Source: Actinomycetales bacterium (GTDB lineage: Bacteria; Actinomycetota; Actinomycetes; S36-B12). Taken from it: a stretch of DNA of 64,000 nt. A program made the translations under genes and the position numbers. The DNA lies in contig JAGWXF010000009.1 in assembly GCA_018970025.1 (NCBI GenBank), forward strand, positions 1 through 64,000. Direction: 5' to 3'. The first letter of the stretch is position 1; every line of letters begins with the position of its first letter. Below are positions 44,639 to 53,307 of this stretch, piece after piece. Below the pieces are notes generated by a model. The model was not told the DNA's origin, did no database searches, and saw only the letters and a program-made list of their open reading frames with translations.

Positions 44639-45346
44639 GTGTCGCACTCCATCCTCGCGCCTGCCCGCGTGCCGGCGAGCAGCAGGGGCCTGCCCGACGC
44701 CACCGTGGCCCGGCTCCCGGTGTACCACCGGGTGCTGTGCACCCTGGCTCAGGCGGGCCAGCAGACCGTCTCGTCCGGCGATCTCGCCTCGGCCTGCCAG
44801 GTGACATCGGCGCTGCTGCGCAAGGACCTGTCTTACCTCGGCTCGCTGGGGACCCGCGGGGTGGGGTACGACGTGGCGTCCCTGGCCTACCGGATCGGCT
44901 GCGCACTCGGGCTCTCCCATCCCCGGCACATCCTGATCGTCGGGCTCGGCAGCCTCGGCCATGCACTGGCCGGCTATGCCGGCCTGGCCGACCGGGGATT
45001 CGTCCTCGTCGGGGCGGTCGATGCCAATCCCGAGCTGATCGGCACCCCGGTCGGTCGTCCCGGCCAGGAGGTGACTGTCCGCTCGATCGGCGACCTCGAC
45101 GTCGTGGTGCGCGAGACCGATGCGCACATCGGCATCATCGCCACCCCTGCCGAGGCGGCCCAGGGGGTGTGCGACCGGCTCGTTGCCGCCGGGATTCGCA
45201 GCATCCTGAACTTCGCGCCGGTCGTCCTTGCCACGCCGGCGGGCGTCGAGGTCCGCAAGGTCGACCTCAGCCTCGAGCTGCAGATCCTCGCCTTCCACGA
45301 GCAACGTCGGGGCGAGGAGCCACTGCCCGCCGTGATGCGCGCCTGA
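44639..45346 (+). CDS. rex: Redox-sensing transcriptional repressor Rex
   Basis: 235 residues. N-terminal winged helix (LPVYHRVLCTL, ..SGDLASACQVTSALLRKDLSYLGSLGTRGVGYDV) with the diagnostic RKDLSYLG (62-69), then a Rossmann NADH/NAD+ domain (ILIVGLGSLGHAL, VDANPELIG) and a domain-swapped C-terminal helix. Rex senses the NADH/NAD+ ratio and represses respiratory genes when NAD+ is high. GGAG lies 6 nt upstream of the GTG. Followed by cobA/hemD and cytochrome c maturation genes. A near-consensus Rex site lies at 63361-63376 before nuoA. Confidence 0.93.
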   Translation: MSHSILAPARVPASSRGLPDATVARLPVYHRVLCTLAQAGQQTVSSGDLASACQVTSALLRKDLSYLGSLGTRGVGYDVASLAYRIGCALGLSHPRHILIVGLGSLGHALAGYAGLADRGFVLVGAVDANPELIGTPVGRPGQEVTVRSIGDLDVVVRETDAHIGIIATPAEAAQGVCDRLVAAGIRSILNFAPVVLATPAGVEVRKVDLSLELQILAFHEQRRGEEPLPAVMRA

Positions 45347-45387
45347 TCGAGCGCCCCCCAGCCCACCACTACGCAGGAGACCGAACC

Positions 45388-46992
45388 GTGACCACCCCCA
45401 ACCGCAAGAAGGTCCCGACCGGTGCCGTGGCACTCGTTGCCGCTGGTCCCGGAGACCCGGACCTGCTCACCCTGCGGGCAGTGGCCCTGCTGCAGGCTGC
45501 GGACACCATCATCACCGATCCCGACGCGCTGGCCATCGCTGAGGCGCATGCAGCTCCGAGTGCCAGCATCGTCGTAGCGGTCGGCAAGGCCGGGGCGCCG
45601 CTCGACCCGGCTGACCGCGCCCGGCTGGTGATCGATGCCGCACGGGAGGGCAAGGACGTCGCCCGCCTGCTCTGCGGCGACCCCGTGGTCGACGGGACCT
45701 TGATGCATGAGGCGACGGCCCTGCGCAAGGCCAAGCTGGCATTCGACATCGCCCCCGGGGTGAGCGAGGTGACGGCCGTTCCTGCATACGCGGGCTTCGG
45801 CCTGACCGGCGGCCGAGCCCGCCAGATCCGGATCCTGGATGCCCACGACACCGACCTGCCGTGGAGTGACCTGGTCAGCGCCCGGATCACCCTGGTCTTC
45901 CTCAACGGCGCATCCCGTGCCGGGGATATCGCCAGCCGGCTGGTTGCTGCCGGCGCGAATGAGGCCACGCCCATCGCCATCGTCCACGGCGGCACCACCG
46001 TCGACCAGCGGACCACCTCCGCGACCCTGCATGATGTCGCGGCGATGCCCAAGCAGTCCAAGGCTCCTGCGGGTGGCCTGGTCGTCGTCGGCGAGGTCGT
46101 CGCCCAGCGCGACAAGCTCGAGTGGTTCGAGTCCAAGGCACTGTTCGGGTGGCGGGTGCTCATCCCGCGGACCCACGAGCAGGCCGGGCCGATCATGGGG
46201 CTGCTGCGCCGGCATGGGGCCGTGCCGATGGAGGTGCCGACGATCTCGGTCGAGCCTCCGCGCACCCCGCAGCAGATGGACCGCGCGATCCACGGCCTGG
46301 TGTCCGGCCGCTACGAGTGGATCGGGTTCACCTCCGTCAATGCCGTCCGCGCGATCCGCGAGAAGCTCGCCGAGGTCGGCCTGGACGCGCGATCGTTCGC
46401 CGGGCTGAAGGTGGCCGCCGTCGGCGAGGGGACGGTGGAGTCCTTGGTGGAGTTCGGGGTGCGGCCGGATCTCGTCCCGAGCGAGGACCAGACCACCAGC
46501 GGCCTGCTGGAGGAGTGGCCTCCCTACGACTCGCTCACCGACCCGATCAACCGGGTGTTCCTGCCTCGCGCGGACATCGCGACCGACACCCTGGTCGCCG
46601 GCCTGAACGAGCTCGGCTGGGAGGTTGAGGACGTCACCGCCTACCGCACCGTGCGGGCCGCGCCGCCGCCGGCGGAGACCCGTGAGGCCATCAAGACCGG
46701 TGGCTTCGACGCGGTCGTGTTCACCTCCAGCAGCACGGTCCGCAACCTGGTTGGCATCGCCGGCAAGCCCCATCACTCGACCATCGTCGCGTGCATCGGG
46801 CCGCAGACGGCCAAGACCGCGGAGGAGCACGGCCTGCGGGTGGACGTCCTCGCCGAGATCAGCACCATCGCCGGGCTGGTCGATGCGCTCGCTGCGCACG
46901 GCGAGGCCATGCGGATGGCGGCGATCGAGGCGGGCGAGTCGAGCTGGCGGCCCAGCCGCCGCCGGCAGCAGCCGCGACGCAAGGTGACCTGA
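45388..46992 (+). CDS. hemD: Uroporphyrinogen-III synthase / C-methyltransferase fusion (CobA-HemD)
   Basis: 534 residues. The N-terminal 250 resemble the SAM-dependent uroporphyrinogen methyltransferase (ALVAAGPGDPDLLTLRAVALL, LCGDPVVDG, APGVSEVTAVPAYAG) but the usual GGDP reads CGDP, and the domain looks degenerate as in mycobacterial homologues. The C-terminal 260 are uroporphyrinogen-III synthase (ALFGWRVLIPRTHEQAG, WIGFTSVNAVRAIREK, VFLPRADIATDTL, VEDVTAYRTVRA, VVFTSSSTVRNLV). It closes hydroxymethylbilane to uroporphyrinogen III. AGGAG lies 9 nt before the GTG. In most actinobacteria hemA and hemC stand between rex and this gene; both are missing here. Confidence 0.92.
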   Translation: MTTPNRKKVPTGAVALVAAGPGDPDLLTLRAVALLQAADTIITDPDALAIAEAHAAPSASIVVAVGKAGAPLDPADRARLVIDAAREGKDVARLLCGDPVVDGTLMHEATALRKAKLAFDIAPGVSEVTAVPAYAGFGLTGGRARQIRILDAHDTDLPWSDLVSARITLVFLNGASRAGDIASRLVAAGANEATPIAIVHGGTTVDQRTTSATLHDVAAMPKQSKAPAGGLVVVGEVVAQRDKLEWFESKALFGWRVLIPRTHEQAGPIMGLLRRHGAVPMEVPTISVEPPRTPQQMDRAIHGLVSGRYEWIGFTSVNAVRAIREKLAEVGLDARSFAGLKVAAVGEGTVESLVEFGVRPDLVPSEDQTTSGLLEEWPPYDSLTDPINRVFLPRADIATDTLVAGLNELGWEVEDVTAYRTVRAAPPPAETREAIKTGGFDAVVFTSSSTVRNLVGIAGKPHHSTIVACIGPQTAKTAEEHGLRVDVLAEISTIAGLVDALAAHGEAMRMAAIEAGESSWRPSRRRQQPRRKVT

Positions 46993-47660
46993 TGGCCGCC
47001 GCGAGCCAGACCGGGGATGCGCCCGTTCGCACGACCGTGCACCTGCTGCGCCACGGGGAGGTGCACAATCCCGAGAAGGTGCTGTACGGCCGGCTCCCGG
47101 GCTACTACCTGTCCGACCTCGGCCACCAGATGGCCGAGCGAGCAGCGCAGGCCCTTGCTGGGCACGACATCGTGTCGGTCATCTCCTCGCCGATGGAGCG
47201 TGCCCAGCAGACCGCGGCTCCGATGGCTGCCCAGCACGGGCTCGAGGTGTCGATCGACCCCAACCTGATCGAGGCGGATAACGTCTTCGAGGGCCAGCGG
47301 GTCAGCGTCGGCGACGGAGTCCTCCGGCAGCCGCGCACCTGGCAGCACCTGTGGAATCCGTTTCGCCCCTCCTGGGGAGAGCCCTACGCCGACGTGGTGG
47401 CTCGCATGCGCCGGGCCATCCTCGATGCCCGCGCGCAGGCGCGCGGTCATGAGGCGGTGCTCGTCAGCCATCAGCTGCCGATCTGGGTGATGCGACTGGC
47501 CGCGGAGAACCGGGCCCTGTGGCACGACCCGCGCCAGCGCCAGTGCACCCTGGCGTCGATCACCTCGCTCACCTTCGACGACGATGCCCTGGTGATGATC
47601 GGCTATGCCGAGCCATGCAAGGACCTGCTGCCCGGAGCGAGCAAGGTCGCCGGCGCCTAG
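46992..47660 (+). CDS. Histidine phosphatase (phosphoglycerate mutase-like)
   Basis: 222 residues. RHG motif VHLLRHGEVHNPEKVLYGR (catalytic His), SSPMERAQQTA (second Arg), GEPYADVV (acid Glu) and VLVSHQLPIW (second His). Start ATG shares bases with the cobA/hemD stop (TGATG). A phosphatase of this kind commonly lies before the cytochrome c maturation genes in actinobacteria; its substrate there is not established. Confidence 0.9.
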   Translation: MAAASQTGDAPVRTTVHLLRHGEVHNPEKVLYGRLPGYYLSDLGHQMAERAAQALAGHDIVSVISSPMERAQQTAAPMAAQHGLEVSIDPNLIEADNVFEGQRVSVGDGVLRQPRTWQHLWNPFRPSWGEPYADVVARMRRAILDARAQARGHEAVLVSHQLPIWVMRLAAENRALWHDPRQRQCTLASITSLTFDDDALVMIGYAEPCKDLLPGASKVAGA

Positions 47661-47707
47661 CCGGGGCACCTCGCCGAATGCCGTTGGGCACTGCGCATAA
47701 TCGATCC

Positions 47708-48325
47708 ATGCCCCCTCGGTGCCAGCGTCCGAGCGTGGCCCGGGCCCTGACCATGCGTCGCGGCGGTGCCGTCCTCGTGGCCGCGGCCGCCCTGCTCCTG
47801 ACGTCCGCATGCTCCAGCGGTCCGGACGATGCGGGATCCGCAGGCTTCGTGGCGGGGGACGGCTCCATCGTCGTCCTCGCGCCCGAGCAGCGCGCGACCG
47901 CGCCCGTGATCACGGGCACCACGATCGATGGCGGCACCTTCGACCTGGCCGACTACCGCGGAACGGTCGTCGTGCTCAATGTCTGGGCATCCTGGTGCGC
48001 CCCGTGCCGGGCCGAGGCTCCGGTGCTCGAGCAGGCCTGGCAGGAGGCTGCCGATCACGGGGTGCAGTTCGTCGGCCTGGCGACCAGGGACTCGCCGGTG
48101 GCCGCGCAGGCATTCATCGATCGCTTCGGCATCACCTACCCGAACGTGCTGGACGATGCCGGCCTGCTGCAGCTGCAGTTCCGCGACACCCTGCCGCCCC
48201 AGGCCATCCCGTCCACCGTGGTGATCGATGCCGAAGGCCGGGTGGCCGCCAGGATCCTGGGCAAGGCCAGCGAGGCATCCCTGCGCGGCGTCATCGAGCA
48301 GGTACGAGACCCGGCGGGGGCGTGA
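47708..48325 (+). CDS. resA: ResA/TlpA-like thiol-disulfide lipoprotein
   Basis: 205 residues. A hydrophobic segment ends in lipobox LTSAC (Cys35). The thioredoxin domain has WCAPC (Cys97 and Cys100) and cis-Pro in AIPSTVV. It should reduce the disulfide of apocytochrome c outside the membrane, with electrons from CcdA. The ATG at 47708 follows CATAAT by 6 nt (leaderless); a second Met at residue 16 is possible. First gene of the resA-ccdA-resB-resC set. Confidence 0.9.
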   Translation: MPPRCQRPSVARALTMRRGGAVLVAAAALLLTSACSSGPDDAGSAGFVAGDGSIVVLAPEQRATAPVITGTTIDGGTFDLADYRGTVVVLNVWASWCAPCRAEAPVLEQAWQEAADHGVQFVGLATRDSPVAAQAFIDRFGITYPNVLDDAGLLQLQFRDTLPPQAIPSTVVIDAEGRVAARILGKASEASLRGVIEQVRDPAGA

Positions 48326-48332
48326 CCTGCCG

Positions 48333-49076
48333 ATGATCGCCGACGTCGTCGCCAACGGGGCCATCGCGGCGGCTCTGATGCTGGCCTTCGCCGCCGGGGT
48401 CGTGGCCTTCGCCTCGCCGTGCGTGCTGCCGCTGGCACCGGGATACGTCTCGTTCATGACCGGCCTGACCGGCAGCGAGCTGGCCGACGCCGACCGCAAT
48501 CGCGGCCGGGTGCTGGCCGGCAGCCTGCTGTTCGTCCTGGGCTTCAGCGTGGTCTTCGTCTCCTACGGGGCCATCTTCGGCGGCGTCGGCTCGGTCCTGC
48601 TCGGCTACCAGGACATCATCGATCGGGTCCTCGGCGTGCTGATCATCGCGATGGGCCTGGCCTTCATGGGCCTGATCCCCGGCCTGCAGCGCGAATGGCG
48701 GGTGCACCGGATGCCGCGGTGGGGGGTCGCGTCGGCACCCGTCCTGGGCATCGTCTTCGGCCTGGGCTGGTCACCGTGCATCGGGCCCACCCTGACCGCC
48801 GTGCAGGGCCTGGCCTTCACCGAGGCCAGTGCCGCCCGAGGGGCCCTGCTGTCGCTGGCCTACTGCGCAGGACTCGGACTGCCCTTCATCGTCCTCGCCC
48901 TGGCCTTCAGCCGGACGGCCCGGGCCCTGGCCCTCGTGCGCAGCCACTCCGAGCTGATCATGCGGATCGGCGGCGGGCTGCTCATCGGCATCGGCCTGCT
49001 GCTCGTCACCGGCCTGTGGGGGGAGTTCACCATCTGGCTTCGGGTGAGCGTGCCCGGATTCGAGACGGCCCTATGA
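48333..49076 (+). CDS. ccdA: Cytochrome c biogenesis protein CcdA
   Basis: 247 residues, six membrane segments, with the two redox cysteines in FASPCVLPLAPGYVSFMTG and GWSPCIGPTL. It carries reducing power from cytoplasmic thioredoxin across the membrane to ResA. Starts 7 bp after resA and overlaps resB by ATGA. Confidence 0.94.
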   Translation: MIADVVANGAIAAALMLAFAAGVVAFASPCVLPLAPGYVSFMTGLTGSELADADRNRGRVLAGSLLFVLGFSVVFVSYGAIFGGVGSVLLGYQDIIDRVLGVLIIAMGLAFMGLIPGLQREWRVHRMPRWGVASAPVLGIVFGLGWSPCIGPTLTAVQGLAFTEASAARGALLSLAYCAGLGLPFIVLALAFSRTARALALVRSHSELIMRIGGGLLIGIGLLLVTGLWGEFTIWLRVSVPGFETAL

Positions 49077-50710
49077 CCGCCATCGATCCGGGGCAGTCGC
49101 CGCTGCCACCCCTGGGCACCGTCGGGTTCGCCCGCTGGGCGTGGCGGCAGCTCACCAGCATGCGAACAGCCCTCATCCTGCTGTTCCTGCTCGCAGTCGC
49201 CAGCGTGCCCGGAACGGTGCTGCCGCAGCGCGGCAACGACCCCATAGCGGTGCGGACGTGGATCGAGGACGCACCCACGACCGGGCCGATCCTGGATCGG
49301 CTCGGCTTCTTCGAGGTCTACTCCTCGCCGTGGTTCTCGGCCGTCTACCTGCTGCTGTTCATCTCGCTGATCGGCTGCGTGATCCCCCGGGCGCGCCACC
49401 ACTGGCAGGCCATGCGGGCGGCACCTCCGCCGGCACCGCGCAACCTGATGCGCCTGCCGGACGCGATGACCTGGCAGGGCCCGGCCGGCGCCGTGCCGCA
49501 GGCCGCCGCCTACCTGCGCGCCCGTCGCTGGCGGGTCGTGACCGGCGGCACGCCGGCATCGGCCGAATCCCCGGCCACGCATTGGGTCGCAGCCGAGAAG
49601 GGATACCTGCGCGAGACGGGCAACCTGGTCTTCCACCTGGCCCTGCTGCTCATCCTGCTCGCCGTCGCGGTGGGCGGGCTGCTGGGGTGGAAGGGCAATG
49701 TGATCGTGCGCGAGGGCCGTGGCTTCGCCAATACCCTCACCCAGTACGACGCCTGGGGCGGCGGCCGGCTGGTGGATCCCGCCGGCCTGCCACCGTTCAG
49801 CTTCACGCTGGACTCCTTCGCGGTCGACTTCGAGCGGACCGGATCCCAGCGGGGGGCGCCCCGCTCCTTCGCCGCGGAGGTCACCTATCGCAGCGAGCCG
49901 GCGGCGCAGCCGCAGTCGGCCGTCATCGAGGTGAACCATCCCCTCGAGGTGGACGGCACCAAGGTCTTCCTCGTCGGCCATGGCTATGCGCCCCACTTCG
50001 TCGTGACCGATCGCACCGGCACGGTCGTCTTCGACGATGACGTGCCGTTCCTTCCCCAGGACGGCAACTTCACCTCCACCGGCGTGGTGAAGGTGCCCGA
50101 TGGCCAGCCGCAGCTCGGCGTCCAGGGGCTCTTCCTGCCGACGGCCGCGCTCGATGACGTCCGGGGCCCGCACTCGGTCTTTCCCGCCGCGGACGACCCG
50201 GCCGTGTTCCTCTCGGCCTGGCAGGGCGACCTCGGCCTCGACGGCGGCGCACCGCAGAGCGTCTACTCCCTGGACACCGCGAAGATGACCCAGATCGGCC
50301 TGGAGGCCCTGCGACCGGGGCAGTCATGGGAGCTGCCCGGCGGGCAGGGCCGCATCACGTTCACCGGATACGTCCGCTGGGCCAGCTTCCAGATCGCCCA
50401 TGACCCGGGCAAGGAGCTCGCCCTGGTCGGGGCCCTGCTCGCGATCGGCGGGCTGATGTGCTCGCTGTTCATCCAGCGTCGCCGCATCTGGGTCAAGGTG
50501 ATCGACGCCGACGCTGATGGTGACGCCGGACCTGAGGCCATGCCTGCCGCCGGTGCACCCGATGCGCCGACGGGTGCGCGCACTACGGTGGTGCAGGTCG
50601 CCGGGATGACCCGCACGTCGACCCTGGACGACCTGCAGGCACCGGCCCTGCTCGAAGAGATGAAGGCGCTCGCGGAGGATCTCCGCTCGCCCGGCAAGGA
50701 GGAGTCGTGA
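49073..50710 (+). CDS. resB: Cytochrome c biogenesis protein ResB
   Basis: 545 residues from the ATGA overlap at 49073. ResB topology: two membrane segments near residues 30-50 and 85-105 (SMRTALILLFLLAVASVPGTVLPQR, VYLLLFISLIGCVIPR), a third near 185-205, a large outer domain (EVNHPLEVDGTKVFLVGHGYAP) and a last segment near 440-460. With ResC it forms the system II heme-handling synthase. The C-terminal 80 residues are a cytosolic tail. Confidence 0.93.
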   Translation: MTAIDPGQSPLPPLGTVGFARWAWRQLTSMRTALILLFLLAVASVPGTVLPQRGNDPIAVRTWIEDAPTTGPILDRLGFFEVYSSPWFSAVYLLLFISLIGCVIPRARHHWQAMRAAPPPAPRNLMRLPDAMTWQGPAGAVPQAAAYLRARRWRVVTGGTPASAESPATHWVAAEKGYLRETGNLVFHLALLLILLAVAVGGLLGWKGNVIVREGRGFANTLTQYDAWGGGRLVDPAGLPPFSFTLDSFAVDFERTGSQRGAPRSFAAEVTYRSEPAAQPQSAVIEVNHPLEVDGTKVFLVGHGYAPHFVVTDRTGTVVFDDDVPFLPQDGNFTSTGVVKVPDGQPQLGVQGLFLPTAALDDVRGPHSVFPAADDPAVFLSAWQGDLGLDGGAPQSVYSLDTAKMTQIGLEALRPGQSWELPGGQGRITFTGYVRWASFQIAHDPGKELALVGALLAIGGLMCSLFIQRRRIWVKVIDADADGDAGPEAMPAAGAPDAPTGARTTVVQVAGMTRTSTLDDLQAPALLEEMKALAEDLRSPGKEES

Positions 50711-51699
50711 CGTCATCGCTCGCGCAGGCGAGTATCGCCTGTATCTACGCCTCGATGCTGGCCCTGACCGTGGCGATGGTGGCCTTCGCGATCTCCTTCG
50801 CCAGCGGACGCCGCCGCCAGCCGGCCACCGCCGTCCCCGAGCTGGTCGCAGTGGGCGGTGGCGGTTCCGATCTGGTGGACGCCCACGATCCCGGCCAGCC
50901 CGGCCAGCCCGGCCAGCCCGGCCTGACGGTCGAGGCGGGCGACCCGGCCATGCAGCCGGGCCGGCGGTCGGGCAATGTCGGCATGTCCGTCACCTGGCTG
51001 GCGTTCGCGCTGCTGCTGGTCGGGGTGGTGCTTCGGGGCGTGTGGGCACATCGGGTGCCCTGGGGGAACATGTACGAGTTCTCCATCACGTCGGCACTCG
51101 GCATCCTGGGCGTGTTCCTGCTCCTGTCGCTGCGGCGTGACCTGCGCTGGCTCGGCCTGTTCGTCACCATCCCGGCACTGCTGACCCTGGGCCTTGCCGT
51201 CACGGTGCTGTACACCGAGGCGGCACAGCTGGTGCCTGCACTGAAGTCGTACTGGCTGATCATCCATGTCTCCGCAGCGGTCATCTGCGCCGGCGCGTTC
51301 ACCCTGGCAGCTGCGACCGCGGGGCTGGCGCTGATCCGGCGGCGGGCCGAGCGTGGTGAGGTGCAGGGGTTCGCGGCACGCCTGCCGGATGCCCTGCGCC
51401 TGGAGACGATGACCTACCGGATCGTCGCCTTCAGCTTCCCGCTGTGGACCTTCGCCGTCGTGGCCGGTGCCATCTGGGCGGAGAACGCCTGGGGACGCTA
51501 CTGGGGCTGGGATCCGAAGGAGACCTGGGCGTTCATCACCTGGGTCGTGTATGCGGCGTATCTGCACGCGCGATCGACGGCCGGGTGGCGCGGGAGCCGT
51601 GCGTCATGGATCGCGATCGCCGGATGGATTGCGTTCCTGATCAACTATTTCGGCGTCAACATCTTCATCAACAGCCTGCACTCGTACGCCGGCGTCTGA
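50707..51699 (+). CDS. resC: Cytochrome c biogenesis protein CcsA/ResC (CcsB type)
   Basis: 330 residues from a GTGA overlap with resB. Multiple membrane segments and the tryptophan-rich heme site WGWDPKETWAFITWVVYAAYLHA, preceded by PWGNMYEF and an ENAWGRY stretch; conserved His in SYWLIIHVSAA. An insertion with the repeat GQPGQPGQPG (about residue 60-70) lies after the first segment. It exports heme and attaches it to apocytochrome c together with ResB. Confidence 0.94.
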   Translation: MTSSLAQASIACIYASMLALTVAMVAFAISFASGRRRQPATAVPELVAVGGGGSDLVDAHDPGQPGQPGQPGLTVEAGDPAMQPGRRSGNVGMSVTWLAFALLLVGVVLRGVWAHRVPWGNMYEFSITSALGILGVFLLLSLRRDLRWLGLFVTIPALLTLGLAVTVLYTEAAQLVPALKSYWLIIHVSAAVICAGAFTLAAATAGLALIRRRAERGEVQGFAARLPDALRLETMTYRIVAFSFPLWTFAVVAGAIWAENAWGRYWGWDPKETWAFITWVVYAAYLHARSTAGWRGSRASWIAIAGWIAFLINYFGVNIFINSLHSYAGV

Positions 51700-51705
51700 G
51701 CAGGC

Positions 51706-52029
51706 CTACGCAGGAGTCTGATCAGGCCCCGTCTCGCCGCGCCGCTGGCGCATGCGCTGACGCCAGGCCTGCTCGTCGAGCTCGCGCAGGAAGCGCGGGT
51801 CATCGTCGGGGGCGATAGGCGCACGGCGACGCCGTCGAGTGCCGGCCGATGGCCGCGCCCGGCCGAATGCCAGCCAGAGCAGCCCACCCGCGATGGGCAG
51901 GATGACGACGATGAGCAGCCACAGCCACTTGGGCAGCCGTCGGGCCTGCAGGCGCGGGGTCCGGACGACGTCAACGAGGAACCAGATGTAGACGGCGAGC
52001 AGGATGATCACGCCCAGGACCCGCAGCAT
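51706..52029 (-). CDS. Small membrane protein with PLDc_N domain
   Basis: 107 residues. Two membrane segments (VLGVIILLAVYIWFLVDVVR and KWLWLLIVVILPIAGGLLWL) with the PLDc_N signature spacing, then a basic, soluble tail. AGGAG lies 5 nt before the ATG, and a GGGTTACCCT -10-like box is about 45 nt upstream. This gene is commonly next to the ccs/men genes in actinobacteria; function unknown. Convergent with resC, 6 bp apart. Confidence 0.82.
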   Translation of the reverse strand: MLRVLGVIILLAVYIWFLVDVVRTPRLQARRLPKWLWLLIVVILPIAGGLLWLAFGRARPSAGTRRRRRAPIAPDDDPRFLRELDEQAWRQRMRQRRGETGPDQTPA

Positions 52030-52155
52030 CCCTGCTCCTCGTCATCGTCGGCCTTCGGACTGCAAGGGTAACCCGAAGGGGCAACCGGTGCGCGCTGCGC
52101 GACTGGCCCGGTGACCCAGGGGCCGGGCGCCTGAGCAGGCGCGTACGGTAAACGG

Positions 52156-52605
52156 GTGAGCCGTTCGCGCTGGGTTGCATTCATGGTCTACACGCTGCTG
52201 CGCCTGGTGCTCTTCGCCGCCGTCTGGGTGCTCGTATGGGTCATCACCCCGTGGCGGGGGCTGGTGGCGATTGCCGTCGCCATCCTCATCTCCGGCGGCA
52301 TCAGCCTGTTCCTGCTCGATCGTCCCCGGGGCCAGATGGCCGTGGGCGTCAATGCCTTCATGCAGCGGATCAATGACCGGATCGAGGCGTCCACCCGCGC
52401 GGAGGACGTCGATGAGCCGCTACCCGGTGGCGGCGAGCACGGCGAGGATCACGGTCAGCCAGGCTCCGTAGGCAAGCACGACCATCCCGGACTGCTTGAG
52501 GACGGGGATCAGCCCGGGACCGGTGACACCGCTGCGCAGCATGCCGATGGGCCGGACGGCAGGGAGCAGTCCGAGCAGGCCGAGCAGCAGCCACCAGTCG
52601 GATAG
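52156..52605 (+). CDS. DUF4229 membrane protein
   Basis: 149 residues. Two membrane segments near the N-terminus (FMVYTLLRLVLFAAVWVLVW and GLVAIAVAILISGGISLFLL), then RPRGQMAVGVN and a hydrophilic Gly/Asp/Gln-rich tail. GTG lies 6 nt after a TACGGT -10 box (leaderless). The family normally ends near 100 residues; here the frame runs on for 62 codons antisense to menA (52420-52605), so the tail may be fortuitous. Function unknown; often beside menA in actinobacteria. Confidence 0.75.
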   Translation: MSRSRWVAFMVYTLLRLVLFAAVWVLVWVITPWRGLVAIAVAILISGGISLFLLDRPRGQMAVGVNAFMQRINDRIEASTRAEDVDEPLPGGGEHGEDHGQPGSVGKHDHPGLLEDGDQPGTGDTAAQHADGPDGREQSEQAEQQPPVG

Positions 52606-53307
52606 GGCCGCCATGGCCAGGGTGGCCACGGCTGCCGCGAGGACGAACCCGGCATACAGCTGACGGGTCCGCCGATCCCCGAGCCGCACGGCCAGGGTCC
52701 GCTTGCCTGCCGGCGCATCGGTCGGGATGTCGCGCAGGTTGTTGGCCACCAGGACGTTGCATGTCAGCAGGCCCACGGCGATGGCTGCGCAGACGGCGCC
52801 GGCCGTGACCTGCTGGGCCTGCACATACATCGTGCCCAGGACGGGCACGATGCCGAAGAAGACGAACACGAAGACCTCGCCGAGGCCGAGATAGCCATAG
52901 GGCCGCGGGCCGCCGGTGTACAGCCACGCCGCGACGACGCAGGCCGCCCCGACGGCAAGCAGCCACCAGGCCGTGGTGGCTGCCACCAGGATCAGGCCGC
53001 TGACCATCGCGATCGCCATCGCAGCCCAGGCTGCGGTGCGGACGGCTGCCGGCTTCGCCAGGCCCTGGCCGACGAGGCGCACCGGCCCCACCCGGACCCG
53101 GTCAGTGCCCTTGATCCCGTCGCTGTAGTCGTTGGCGTAGTTGACGCCAACCTGCAGGCCGAGGGCGACGACGAGGGCCAGCATCGCCCGGACGGGGATG
53201 AACGACCCGGCCAGGGCGGCGAAGCCGCTGCCGACGAGCACCGGCGAGATCGCCGCGGGCAGGGTGCGCGGCCGCGCACCGTCGACCCATTGCCTCAGGG
53301 TTGCCAC
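52420..53307 (-). CDS. menA: 1,4-dihydroxy-2-naphthoate polyprenyltransferase
   Basis: 295 residues, about eight membrane segments. UbiA-type Asp-rich motifs NYANDYSDG and NNLRDIPTD bind the Mg-diphosphate. It joins the polyprenyl chain to dihydroxynaphthoate to give demethylmenaquinone. N-terminal WVDGARPRTLPAAISPVLVG is typical of MenA. Start overlaps the menE stop by 13 bp, so the two are one transcript. Confidence 0.94.
   Translation of the reverse strand: MATLRQWVDGARPRTLPAAISPVLVGSGFAALAGSFIPVRAMLALVVALGLQVGVNYANDYSDGIKGTDRVRVGPVRLVGQGLAKPAAVRTAAWAAMAIAMVSGLILVAATTAWWLLAVGAACVVAAWLYTGGPRPYGYLGLGEVFVFVFFGIVPVLGTMYVQAQQVTAGAVCAAIAVGLLTCNVLVANNLRDIPTDAPAGKRTLAVRLGDRRTRQLYAGFVLAAAVATLAMAALSDWWLLLGLLGLLPAVRPIGMLRSGVTGPGLIPVLKQSGMVVLAYGAWLTVILAVLAATG

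Noticed and set aside
44522-44640. Rex binding site upstream of rex
   Set aside because: No TGTGAA-N4-TTCACA-like sequence is visible; only a GC-rich hairpin at 44561-44578.
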